Assembly: GCF_001905505.1 (NCBI RefSeq)
Contig: NZ_LIPG01000002.1
Span: 372,001 to 436,000 of the forward strand
Length of the DNA: 64,000 nucleotides
Direction of reading: 5' to 3'
Source of the DNA: Streptomyces sp. CB02058
GTDB lineage: Bacteria; Actinomycetota; Actinomycetes; Streptomycetales; Streptomycetaceae
The notes under the pieces are model-generated. The model did not search any database and was not told the DNA's origin. It was given only the letters and a program-made list of their open reading frames with translations. This document shows, piece after piece, positions 24,023 through 31,955 of this stretch (the stretch's first letter is position 1; each line of letters opens with the position of its first letter). A program made the translations under genes and the position numbers.

Positions 24023-26260
24023 ATGTCCGAAGTCAACAGCCCGGAGAAGGCAGGGGGCTGGACCCGCTTCGTCACCGCCCGCCCACGGCTCGCCCTGCTG
24101 GCAGCACTGGTGATCACGGCACTCGCCGTGTTCGCGGGCAGTGGAGTGGCCGACCGCATGAGCAGCGGCGGCTGGGAGGCCCCCGACGCCGAGTCGACCT
24201 ACACGACCCAGGTGCTGGAGCGTGAGTTCCCCGGTTCGCAGCCCAACCTGCTCCTGCTCGTCGACAGCGGCAGCGCCTCCGTGGACGATCCGGCGGTGGC
24301 CGCCGAGGCCGCCCGGCTCACCGAGCGGCTCTCGGCCGAGCCGGGGGTCGCGGGCGTCGGCTCGTACTGGCGGACGAAGTCCCCCGCGCTGCGCTCCGAG
24401 GACGGACACGAGGCGATCGTGGCCGCCCGGATAGCGGGCGACGAGAAGGCCGCGGGGGAGATCCTCGACCGGATGGCCCCGGCCTACAAGGGCCGGCAGG
24501 GCCCGGTGGAGGTCTCCGTCGGCGGGCCCCTCGCCGTGCGGCACGAGATGCAGACCACCATCCAGGAAGACCTGCTGCGGGCCGAGCTCATCGCTCTTCC
24601 GGTGACGCTGGTGCTGCTGGTCGTCGTCTTCGGCAGCGCGGTCGCCGCCCTGCTGCCGCTCGGCGTCGGGATCGTCGCGATCCTCGGTACCAACGCCGTG
24701 CTGCGCGGCCTCACCGAGTTCACCGACGTGTCGGTCTTCGCCCAGAACCTCACCACGGCGCTGGGGCTCGGACTCGCCATCGACTACGCCCTGTTCATCG
24801 TGCGCCGGTTCCGTGAGGAGCTGGCCGCCGGGGCGGAGACCAGGGTGGCGATCGGCACCACGCTGCGCACGGCGGGGCGCACGGTGCTCTTCTCCGCGCT
24901 GACTGTGGCGGTGTCGCTGGCCGCGATGCTGGTCTTCCCGCAGTACTTCCTGCGCTCCTTCGCCTATGCCGGTATCGCCGTGGTGCTCCTGGCCGCGGCG
25001 GCGGCCCTGATCCTGCTGCCGGCCGCGCTGATGCTGCTCGGGCCGCGGGTCAACTCCCTGGACCTGCGCAGACTGCTGCCCCTCCGGGGGAAGGCGTCCG
25101 GCGCGGCCGAGGGCTCGGGCCGGGGGTGGGCACGCTTCTCGGTGCTCGTGATGCGCAGGGCACCCGTCTTCGCCGTGCTCACCACGGTCGGGCTCGTGCT
25201 CCTGGGGCTCCCGTTCCTCGGGGTCCAGTTCGGCACCGCGGACGACCGCCAGCTGCCCGCCACGGCGCAGTCCCGCATCGTCCAGGACCACATACGGGAC
25301 GGCTTCCCCGGGAGCCCGGGCGGCGGACTCGAAGTGCTCGCCGAAGGGAAGGCGAGCCCGGCGCAGTACGCCGACTTCCGCGACAGGATCGCCGAGCTGC
25401 CCGGAGTCGAGCGGGTCGACGGACCCGTCACGGGAGACGGGTTCGCGTACTACGACGTGCTGCCCGAGGGGGAGTCCGTCGGCCAGGGCGCCCAGGACCT
25501 GGTCCGCGATCTCCGGGCGGAGAGCGCCCCCTTCGACACCTCGGTGACCGGCACCGCGGCCGTCCTGGTCGACTCCAAGGACGCCATAGCGGACCGGCTG
25601 CCCTGGGCGGTGGCAATCATCGTGGTCGTGACGCTGCTGCTGGTCTTCCTGCTGACCGGCAGTGTCCTGATCCCGCTCCAGGCGGTCGTCCTCAACGCCC
25701 TCAGCCTGACCGCGATGTTCGGAGCCGTGGTCTGGGTCTTCCAGGACGGGAATCTCTCCGGGCTCCTCTCCTTCACCAGCACGGGAGACATAGAGACGAC
25801 CCTGCCCGTGCTGATGTTCTGCGTGGCCTTCGGCCTCTCCATGGACTACGGGGTCTTCCTGCTCTCCAGGATCAAGGAGGAGTACGACCGCACGGGCGAC
25901 CACGAGCACTCGGTGACGTTCGGGCTGCGGCACACCGGCGGGCTGATCACGGCCGCCGCGGTCATCCTGGCCGTGGTGATGGTCGCCATCGGCACGTCCC
26001 GGGTGACCAACACCAAGATGCTCGGGCTCGGGATCGCGCTGGCCGTGCTGATGGACGCCATGGTGGTGCGCAGCCTCCTGGTGCCGGCCGTGATGAAGCT
26101 GATGGGCCGGGTCACATGGTGGGCGCCCGCACCGCTGCGCGCCTTCCACCAGCGGTTCGGACTGAGCGAGGGGGAGTCGGACCCGGCGGGTGACCGGGAC
26201 GGGGAGGAGAGGCCCGGGGCGGAGGACCGGGGCCGGGACAAGATCACGGCGGGAGCGTAG
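24023..26260 (+). CDS. MMPL-family (RND-type) membrane transporter
   Basis: A 745-residue transporter of the MMPL family, which moves lipids or hydrophobic compounds using the proton gradient. It has two halves: TM1 (LALLAALVITALAVFAGSGVAD), an extracytoplasmic domain (about residues 45-185), TM2-6 including LGLGLAIDYALFIVRRFREEL, then after a cytoplasmic loop (about 340-375) the same pattern, with FGLSMDYGVFLLSRIKEEYDRTGD. The paired DY motifs are the proton-relay residues. A charged tail ends the protein. GAAGGGG precedes the ATG. Control by the divergent TetR gene is likely; the substrate is unknown. Confidence 0.93.
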   Translation: MSEVNSPEKAGGWTRFVTARPRLALLAALVITALAVFAGSGVADRMSSGGWEAPDAESTYTTQVLEREFPGSQPNLLLLVDSGSASVDDPAVAAEAARLTERLSAEPGVAGVGSYWRTKSPALRSEDGHEAIVAARIAGDEKAAGEILDRMAPAYKGRQGPVEVSVGGPLAVRHEMQTTIQEDLLRAELIALPVTLVLLVVVFGSAVAALLPLGVGIVAILGTNAVLRGLTEFTDVSVFAQNLTTALGLGLAIDYALFIVRRFREELAAGAETRVAIGTTLRTAGRTVLFSALTVAVSLAAMLVFPQYFLRSFAYAGIAVVLLAAAAALILLPAALMLLGPRVNSLDLRRLLPLRGKASGAAEGSGRGWARFSVLVMRRAPVFAVLTTVGLVLLGLPFLGVQFGTADDRQLPATAQSRIVQDHIRDGFPGSPGGGLEVLAEGKASPAQYADFRDRIAELPGVERVDGPVTGDGFAYYDVLPEGESVGQGAQDLVRDLRAESAPFDTSVTGTAAVLVDSKDAIADRLPWAVAIIVVVTLLLVFLLTGSVLIPLQAVVLNALSLTAMFGAVVWVFQDGNLSGLLSFTSTGDIETTLPVLMFCVAFGLSMDYGVFLLSRIKEEYDRTGDHEHSVTFGLRHTGGLITAAAVILAVVMVAIGTSRVTNTKMLGLGIALAVLMDAMVVRSLLVPAVMKLMGRVTWWAPAPLRAFHQRFGLSEGESDPAGDRDGEERPGAEDRGRDKITAGA

Positions 26261-26314
26261 ATTCGCCGAACTGGAGACGGGGCGGCGAGAGCCGGACCAA
26301 GGGAGGCGGGGCCG

Positions 26315-27367
26315 ATGCGGGCAGTGGTCTTCGAGGAGTTCGGGCGGGAGGCCCGGGTGCGGGACCTTCCGGACCCCGCACCTCCGGCCGGGGGAGTGAT
26401 CGTGCGGGTCGGGGCCACGGGGCTGTGCCGGAGCGACTGGCACGGCTGGATGGGGCACGACCCGGACATCGTCCTCCCGCACGTACCCGGGCATGAACTC
26501 GCCGGGGTGATCGAGGAGGTGGGCCCCGGCGTCCACAACTGGCGCCCCGGTGACCGGGTCACCGTGCCCTTCGTCTGCGCCTGCGGCCGGTGCGCCGCCT
26601 GTGCGTCGGGTGCCCAGCAGGTCTGTGAGCGGCAGACCCAGCCCGGCTTCACCCACTGGGGTTCCTTCGCCGAGTACGTGGCCCTGGAGCAGGCCGACGT
26701 GAATCTGGTCGCGGTGCCCGAAGGGCTGTCGTTCGCCACGGCGGCCGGACTCGGATGCAGGTTCGCCACCGCGTTCCGGGCCGTGGTCGGCCAGGGCCGG
26801 GTGGCGGCGGGGGAGTGGGTCGCCGTGCACGGCTGCGGCGGGGTCGGTCTCTCGGCCGTGATGATCGCGGTGGCATGCGGGGCCAGGGTCGTGGCGGTGG
26901 ACGTCTCGCCCCACGCCCTCGAGCTGGCGCGGGCGTTCGGGGCGGCGGAGTGCGTGGACGCCTCTGCGTATCCCTCCGGTGCGGACGAGGCCGTACGCCA
27001 ACTGACCGGTGGCGGCGCGCATCTGTCGCTGGACGCGCTGGGCTCCCCCCTCACCTGTGCCGCGTCGGTGCGGAGCCTGCGTCGGCAGGGCCGCCATGTC
27101 CAGGTCGGCCTGCTGCCCCCGGCGGCCGGGGACCCGGTCGTGCCCATGGCACGGGTGATCGGGCTGGAGCTGGAGATCCTCGGCAGCCACGGCATGGCCG
27201 CCCACGACTACCCGCCGATGATGGACATGGTCCTGGCCGGAACCCTGCGGCCCGATCTGCTGGTGACCTCCACCATCCCGCTGGAGGCCGCCCCGGCGGC
27301 GCTCGCGGCGATGGGCTCCGCGCTCGGGGCGGGTGTGACGATCATCGAACCCACGAAGGAGGCCTGA
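26315..27367 (+). CDS. Zinc-dependent alcohol dehydrogenase (medium-chain)
   Basis: A 350-residue MDR-superfamily dehydrogenase. The catalytic zinc ligands are in GLCRSDWHG (Cys) and [16 protein letters not shown] (His-Glu). The structural zinc lobe has four Cys in [19 protein letters not shown]. The Rossmann loop is [15 protein letters not shown], followed by [14 protein letters not shown], suggesting NAD(H). It lies 54 bp after the MMPL gene on the same strand and could be cotranscribed. It oxidises an alcohol that sequence alone does not identify. Confidence 0.93.
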   Translation: MRAVVFEEFGREARVRDLPDPAPPAGGVIVRVGATGLCRSDWHGWMGHDPDIVLPHVPGHELAGVIEEVGPGVHNWRPGDRVTVPFVCACGRCAACASGAQQVCERQTQPGFTHWGSFAEYVALEQADVNLVAVPEGLSFATAAGLGCRFATAFRAVVGQGRVAAGEWVAVHGCGGVGLSAVMIAVACGARVVAVDVSPHALELARAFGAAECVDASAYPSGADEAVRQLTGGGAHLSLDALGSPLTCAASVRSLRRQGRHVQVGLLPPAAGDPVVPMARVIGLELEILGSHGMAAHDYPPMMDMVLAGTLRPDLLVTSTIPLEAAPAALAAMGSALGAGVTIIEPTKEA

Positions 27368-27428
27368 GAACCGGCCGGCCCCCGGCAGCCCGCCGCCTGC
27401 CGGCCCGTCCGGCTCGGCAGCCGGGGCC

Positions 27429-27620
27429 TCAGCGGTCGCGGTTGCTGGGGCGGGACGCCACCCAGGCGACGACGGTGTCCACGTACCAGTAGGGCTTTCC
27501 GTTCCGGACATCGTCGGGAGGTGGAAGGAGTCCGTGCTTGCGGTACGAACGGACGGTGTCCGGCTGGACCCGGATGTGCGCGGCAATGTCCTTGTACGAC
27601 CAGAGCGTTCGGTCCGTCAT
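27429..27620 (-). CDS. Small BldC/excisionase-like helix-turn-helix protein
   Basis: A 63-residue single-domain DNA-binding protein: LWSYKDIAAHIRVQPDTVRSYRKHGLLPPPDDVRNGKPYWYVDTVVAWVASRP. The helix-turn-helix (residues 8-28) plus a wing matches the minimal MerR-like fold seen in BldC and phage excisionases, which bind direct repeats cooperatively. There is no integrase or attachment site nearby, so a chromosomal regulator is favoured over a recombination factor. The ATG at 27620 follows GAGAGGTGG, which is itself part of a set of 10-bp-spaced direct repeats. Confidence 0.82.
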   Translation of the reverse strand: MTDRTLWSYKDIAAHIRVQPDTVRSYRKHGLLPPPDDVRNGKPYWYVDTVVAWVASRPSNRDR

Positions 27621-27627
27621 GAATGCC

Positions 27628-27652
27628 ACCTCTCTGTACCTCGGTGCACCTC
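27628..27652 (-). promoter_or_regulatory. Three GAGGT direct repeats with exact 10-bp spacing
   Basis: GAGGT on the minus strand occurs at 27628-27632, 27638-27642 and 27648-27652, on one face of the helix and upstream of the small HTH gene. The first copy coincides with the ribosome site. It is a plausible autoregulatory array for a BldC-like protein. Confidence 0.45.
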
Positions 27653-27777
27653 TGTTCCGGTGAACGAGCCGTCCCGGAGCCGGGCAGGGTGCGTCGCGAG
27701 CCCGTGACACAAGCCCTGCGGAACGCGGACATACGTGACAGGAGAGTGACTGCTGTGGCGAGAGAGGTCTCAGGGAC

Positions 27778-28704
27778 TCAGGAGGACGGCCGGGCGGGTC
27801 CGCAGATCCGGAGGAACTCGCGGGTGCGCCGGGCGATGGGGAGCGGCTTCTCGGGCGGGCAGGGATACATGTCCTGCTCGACGATGGCGAACAGATCGGT
27901 TCCCAGGGCGCGCGCCGCGTCGAGCACGGGCTCCAGCGCGGGCACCCCGCCCGGCGGCTCGCACATCACGCCGCGTGCGACGGCCGGGCCGAACGGCACC
28001 TCGTCGGCGACGACATCGGCGAGGATCACCGGGTCGACCTGCTTGAGGTGCAGATAGCCGATCCGTTCTCCATAGGTCCTGATGAGCTTCACGCTGTCCC
28101 CGCCGCTGTACGCGTAATGGCCGGTGTCGAGGCAGAGGGAGACGAGGCCGGGGTCCGTGGCGTCGAGGAACCGGTTGACGTTCTCCTCGCCGTCGATGTG
28201 CGTGTCGGCGTGCGGGTGCACCACGATCCGCAGTCCGTAGCGGTCCCGTACCTCGCGGGCCAGCCGTTCCGTCTGGGTGGTGAGGTCGCGCCACTGCGCG
28301 GCGGTGAGCGTGCGGTCCTCCAGCACCTCACCCGTCTTGTCGTCGCGCCAGAACGCCGGGATGACCACCAGATGCCCGGCGCCCATCGCCCGGGTGAGTG
28401 CCGCGATGTCCGCGACATGCTCCCAGGTCCGGTCCCAGACCTCCGGGCCGTGGTGCAATCCGGTGAAGACGGTGCCGGCGGAGACGCCGAGGCCGCGGCG
28501 GGCGGTCTCCTCCGCGAGCCGGGCGGGGTCGGTCGGCAGATAGCCGTAGGGGCCGAGCTCGATCCACTCGTAGCCCGCCTCGGAGACCTCGTCGAGGAAT
28601 CGCTCCCAGGGCACCTGCTGCGGATCGTCGGGGAACCACACTCCCCACGAATCGGGTGCCGAACCGATGCGGATGCGGGCCGGAGAGGGTACGGAGGAGG
28701 TCAT
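27778..28704 (-). CDS. iolE: IolE-like myo-inosose dehydratase (sugar isomerase TIM barrel)
   Basis: A 308-residue xylose-isomerase-like TIM barrel. Motifs: IRIGSAPDSWGVWFPDDPQQ at the N-terminus, YEWIELGPYGYLP, LRIVVHPHADTHI (His/Asp metal ligands), LCLDTGHYAYSGG (Asp, His), GYLHLKQVDP and AIVEQDM (Glu). In the inositol pathway this family dehydrates 2-keto-myo-inositol to a cyclic diketone, the substrate of IolD. It is divergent from iolC-iolB-iolD-mmsA and shares the intergenic operator, which supports the role. A GAGGGT box 7 nt before the ATG with TTGACA at -35 suggests a leaderless transcript. Confidence 0.85.
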   Translation of the reverse strand: MTSSVPSPARIRIGSAPDSWGVWFPDDPQQVPWERFLDEVSEAGYEWIELGPYGYLPTDPARLAEETARRGLGVSAGTVFTGLHHGPEVWDRTWEHVADIAALTRAMGAGHLVVIPAFWRDDKTGEVLEDRTLTAAQWRDLTTQTERLAREVRDRYGLRIVVHPHADTHIDGEENVNRFLDATDPGLVSLCLDTGHYAYSGGDSVKLIRTYGERIGYLHLKQVDPVILADVVADEVPFGPAVARGVMCEPPGGVPALEPVLDAARALGTDLFAIVEQDMYPCPPEKPLPIARRTREFLRICGPARPSS

Positions 28705-28711
28705 ATCGCCC

Positions 28712-28740
28712 ACCCTCCAGTCCTCCGGAAGGGGTGTCAA
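28712..28740 (-). promoter_or_regulatory. Promoter of iolE (leaderless)
   Basis: Minus-strand TTGACA (28735-28740), 17-bp spacer, GAGGGT (28712-28717), then 7 nt to the ATG at 28704. The spacing implies that transcription starts at or next to the start codon. Confidence 0.6.
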
Positions 28741-28753
28741 GGGTTCGTCCGAA

Positions 28754-28763
28754 TGTCCGGACA
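28754..28763. promoter_or_regulatory. Central dyad TGTCCGGACA between divergent iol promoters
   Basis: A perfect 10-bp palindrome lies between the two -35 boxes (28740 and 28769). A regulator bound here could control both directions. The regulator is not encoded next to it. Confidence 0.6.
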
Positions 28764-28768
28764 AAGTG

Positions 28769-28797
28769 TTGACAGGGTTTCGTGCGAGGGCTAGACC
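28769..28797 (+). promoter_or_regulatory. Promoter of iolC operon
   Basis: TTGACA (28769-28774), 17-bp spacer, TAGACC (28792-28797). Transcription would begin about 65 bp before the iolC ATG. Confidence 0.65.
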
Positions 28798-28872
28798 TGG
28801 GAGCGGCCGTCCGGCCGTGGCCTGCTCCCGGGGTGAACCGCCGTGCCGGAGCAACGGGTCGAAGGGATGCGT

Positions 28873-30153
28873 ATGCCTGAGCCGTACGACGTGATCACCA
28901 TGGGGCGGATCGGGGTGGACATCTACCCGCTGCAGACCGGTGTACCGCTGGCCCGGGTCGAGACCTTCGGGAAGTTCCTCGGCGGCTCGCCGTCCAACGT
29001 CGCGGTGGCCGCCGCCCGGCTGGGACGGCGGACGGCTGTGGTCACCCGGACGGGCCGGGACGCTTTCGGCGACTACCTCCACCAGGCGCTCGGGGAGTTC
29101 GGGGTGGACGACCGGTGGGTGAGCGCCGTGGCGGAGTACCCCACCCCGGTCACCTTCTGCGAGATCTTCCCGCCCGACCACTTCCCGCTCTATTTCTACC
29201 GGCAGCCCAAGGCGCCCGATCTGGAGATCCACGGGGAGGAACTCGACCTGGACGCGGTGCGGGACGCCCGTGTCTTCTGGATGACGGGCACCGGCCTCTG
29301 CGCCGAACCCAGCCTCTCCGCGACCCTCACCGCGCTTCGGGCCCGCAGCGAGGCGGCGGCTTCCGGCGTGGCCGGAGGCCCCCCGCGCGTCACCGTCTTC
29401 GACCTCGACTGGCGCCCCATGTTCTGGGAGGGCGGGGACCACAGTTCAGCCGCCCCCGCCCGTTACCGCGAGGCGCTCGCCCATGCCACGGTCGCCGTAG
29501 GCAATCTCGACGAGTGCGAGATCGCCACCGGGGAACGCGAACCGCGGGCCGCCGCCCGCGCCCTGCTCGCGGCCGGAGTCGAACTCGCCGTCGTCAAACA
29601 GGGACCGGCGGGCGTCCTGGCCGCTCACCGCGACGGCACCACCGCCGAGATCCCGCCCCTGCCCGTCGACGTCGTCAACGGGCTCGGCGCGGGCGACGCC
29701 TTCGGAGGCGCCCTCTGCCACGGGCTCCTCGCGGGCTGGGACACGGAACGCGTCATGCGCTACGCCAACGCGGCGGGGGCCATCGTCGCCTCCCGGCTGG
29801 CCTGCTCGTCCGCGATGCCGTTCCCCCACGAGGTCGAACGGGCCCTCTCGGAAGGCGTGGTGGGAGAGGCGGACGGTGAGGCCGGGGGCGAGCTTCCGGG
29901 AGGGACGGCCGGTCCCCCCGGAACCACCGGCCCGCGAGCCACCGGCACCCCCGCGGCCACCGCCACGGCGGCCGACGGGACCCCGGGCGTGGGCGGGACC
30001 CCGGGCGGCGCCGGCGGGTCCGCAGGAGGCACCGGGACCCCGGGCGGCGCCGGCGGGTCCGCAGGAGGCACCGGGACCCCGGGTGTGGGCGGGACCCCGG
30101 CGTCCGGCCCGAACTCGCGAGCCACCACCAGGACTCCGGGAGCCGCCCCGTGA
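28873..30153 (+). CDS. iolC: 5-dehydro-2-deoxygluconokinase with an added repeat tail
   Basis: A 426-residue PfkB-family kinase that phosphorylates 2-deoxy-5-keto-D-gluconate in inositol catabolism. Signatures: VITMGRIGVDIYPLQTG, KFLGGSPSNVAVAAARLG and the C-terminal VVNGLGAGDAFGGALCHG with the catalytic Asp. The catalytic fold ends near residue 325 (CSSAMPFPHEVERAL). The last 95 or so residues are Gly/Pro/Thr low-complexity sequence, absent from ordinary IolC (about 320-340 residues), and include an exact 39-bp tandem duplication. The ATG at 28873 has GAAGGG 6 nt upstream; another ATG lies 6 nt earlier. The stop codon overlaps the next GTG. Confidence 0.93.
   Translation: MPEPYDVITMGRIGVDIYPLQTGVPLARVETFGKFLGGSPSNVAVAAARLGRRTAVVTRTGRDAFGDYLHQALGEFGVDDRWVSAVAEYPTPVTFCEIFPPDHFPLYFYRQPKAPDLEIHGEELDLDAVRDARVFWMTGTGLCAEPSLSATLTALRARSEAAASGVAGGPPRVTVFDLDWRPMFWEGGDHSSAAPARYREALAHATVAVGNLDECEIATGEREPRAAARALLAAGVELAVVKQGPAGVLAAHRDGTTAEIPPLPVDVVNGLGAGDAFGGALCHGLLAGWDTERVMRYANAAGAIVASRLACSSAMPFPHEVERALSEGVVGEADGEAGGELPGGTAGPPGTTGPRATGTPAATATAADGTPGVGGTPGGAGGSAGGTGTPGGAGGSAGGTGTPGVGGTPASGPNSRATTRTPGAAP
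29995..30072 (+). repeat. Exact 39-bp tandem duplication in the iolC tail
   Basis: Unit 1 is 29995-30033 and unit 2 is 30034-30072, identical, each encoding GTPGGAGGSAGGT. Partial further units (GTPGVGGTP) flank both sides. The 13-codon period keeps the frame. Confidence 0.92.
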
Positions 30154-31040
30154 CCTCGCCCGCCGCGGGAGGCGTCGGTGATCTCGTCCGGCTCCGCGCA
30201 CAGCATCCCGAGGCTGTCGCCGAGGCCGCCGCGGCCCGCCGCAGACGCCCCCTCGTCGGCCCGACCGGACGCCTGATGATCATTGCCGCGGACCATCCGG
30301 CGCGTGGCGCCCTTGCCGTGGGCGACGACGACCTGGCCATGGCCGACCGCTTCGACCTGCTGGAGCGCCTCTGCCTCGCCCTCTCCCGTCCCGGTGTCGA
30401 CGGTGTGCTCGCGGGCGCCGACGTCCTGGAGGACCTGCTGCTCCTCGGCGCCCTCGACGACCGGGTCGTCCTCGGCTCCATGAACCGGGGCGGGCTCGCG
30501 GGGGCCGCCTTCGAGCTGGACGACCGCTTCACCGGCCACCGCCCCGCCGACCTCGCGCGCCACGGCTTCGACGCGGGCAAGCTCCTGCTGAGGATCGACC
30601 ACGACGACCCCGGCTCCCTGGACACCCTGCACACCGCTGCCCGCGCCGTGGACGAGATGGCGGCCCACCGGCTGCCCGTCTTCATCGAGCCGTTCCTCTG
30701 CCACCGCACCCCCGAGGGACTCCGCACCGACCTCGGCGCCGCCGCCGTCACCACCTCCATCGCCATCGCGTCGGGGCTGGGCGGCACCTCCGCGTACACC
30801 TGGCTCAAGGTCCCCGTCACGGAGAACCCCCGCGACATGGACCGGGTGATGCGGACCTCGACCCTCCCCGCCGTCCTGCTCGGCGGTGAGGTGACGGGCG
30901 ATCCGGACGAGGCGTACGAGCGATGGCGCGGCGCGCTGGGCCTGCCGACCGTGCAGGGGCTGGTGGTCGGGCGTTCGCTGCTCTACCCCGCCGACGGGGA
31001 CGTGGCGGGCGCGGTCGACACGGCCGTAGGACTTCTGTGA
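30150..31040 (+). CDS. Cgl0159-type (beta/alpha)8 aldolase of inositol catabolism
   Basis: A 296-residue TIM-barrel protein of the LacD/DeoC-like class I aldolase group found in actinobacterial inositol clusters in place of IolJ. Landmarks: RLMIIAADHPARGA, GVDGVLAGADVLEDLLLLGAL, LRIDHDDPGSLDTL, LPVFIEPFLCHR, YTWLKVPVTENPRDM (candidate Schiff-base Lys) and PAVLLGGEVTGDPDEAYERW. It probably cleaves 2-deoxy-5-keto-gluconate 6-phosphate, the IolC product, to DHAP and malonate semialdehyde; this is inferred from position, between the kinase and iolB. GTGA overlap with iolC couples translation. Confidence 0.85.
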   Translation: MTSPAAGGVGDLVRLRAQHPEAVAEAAAARRRRPLVGPTGRLMIIAADHPARGALAVGDDDLAMADRFDLLERLCLALSRPGVDGVLAGADVLEDLLLLGALDDRVVLGSMNRGGLAGAAFELDDRFTGHRPADLARHGFDAGKLLLRIDHDDPGSLDTLHTAARAVDEMAAHRLPVFIEPFLCHRTPEGLRTDLGAAAVTTSIAIASGLGGTSAYTWLKVPVTENPRDMDRVMRTSTLPAVLLGGEVTGDPDEAYERWRGALGLPTVQGLVVGRSLLYPADGDVAGAVDTAVGLL

Positions 31041-31070
31041 ACGAGCCGGACGACGGGTAGGGATGGAGTC

Positions 31071-31955
31071 ATGACGACGACCGACGAGCAGCGGAGCCAC
31101 CACCTGCGTGCAGGTCACGCGGCGCGCGGCCCCTACGCCCTCGACATCGACCCGGAGCGGGCCGGCTGGGAGCGTTCGAGCCTGCGCGTGCTGGAGCTCG
31201 GGCCCGGTGGTGTTCACACCCTCGTCACCGGGGAGAGCGAATGGATCGTCCTCCCGTTGTCCGGCGGCTGTACGGTGCGGACAGCAGGTGAGATCTTTGA
31301 ACTGCTGGGCAGGAAGAACGTGTTCAGCGCAGCGACCGACTTCGCCTACGTCCCACGCGACGCCCGCGCCCAGATCGCCTCCGGCGCAGGAGGCCGCTTC
31401 GCCCTGGCAGGAGCGAAGTGCGAGCGACGACTCCCCGCTCGCTACGGCCCCGCGCCGGAGGTACCGGTCGAGTTCCGCGGCGCGGGCACCTGCTCGCGCC
31501 AGGTGAACAACTTCGCCGCGGCCGACACCTTCGACTGCGACCGGCTCATCGCGGTCGAGGTCCTCACCCCCGGCGGGAACTGGTCCTCCTATCCGCCGCA
31601 CAAGCACGACGAGCACCACCCCGGCGAGGAGTCCGTGCTGGAGGAGATCTACTACTTCGAGGTCGAGGGCGACGGCCTCGGCTACCACCGGGTGTCCCCG
31701 TCCCGCCCCGGCGGGACGGACGTCCTCGCCGAAGTCGCCACCGGCGACGCCGTCCTGATCCCCGACGGCTGGCACGGCCCCTCCATCGCCCCGCCCGGCC
31801 GCACCCTGTACTACCTGAACGTGATGGCCGGACCGGGCGAGCAGCGCGAGTGGCTGATCCGCGACCATCCCGACCACACCTGGATCCGCGACACCTGGCC
31901 CGACCAGCCCGTGGACCCCCGGCTCCCGCTCCACGACACGGAGGACGCCAGGTGA
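31071..31955 (+). CDS. iolB: 5-deoxy-glucuronate isomerase
   Basis: A 294-residue bicupin that converts 5-deoxy-D-glucuronate to 2-deoxy-5-keto-gluconate, between IolD and IolC in the pathway. Family blocks: SLRVLELGPGGVHTLVTGESEWIVLPLSGG, RQVNNF, and the metal-binding cupin PPHKHDEHHPGEESVLEEIYYFE (His, His, Glu) with IPDGWHGPSIAPPG. It starts 30 bp after the aldolase gene, with AGGGATGGAG before the ATG, and overlaps iolD by 4 nt. Confidence 0.96.
   Translation: MTTTDEQRSHHLRAGHAARGPYALDIDPERAGWERSSLRVLELGPGGVHTLVTGESEWIVLPLSGGCTVRTAGEIFELLGRKNVFSAATDFAYVPRDARAQIASGAGGRFALAGAKCERRLPARYGPAPEVPVEFRGAGTCSRQVNNFAAADTFDCDRLIAVEVLTPGGNWSSYPPHKHDEHHPGEESVLEEIYYFEVEGDGLGYHRVSPSRPGGTDVLAEVATGDAVLIPDGWHGPSIAPPGRTLYYLNVMAGPGEQREWLIRDHPDHTWIRDTWPDQPVDPRLPLHDTEDAR

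Noticed and set aside
23951..27586. A 1211-codon minus-strand open frame opposite the MMPL and dehydrogenase genes
   Set aside because: Long only because the true genes lack the codons that would make stops on the other strand; its product is a His/Gln/Arg/Gly-rich mixture.
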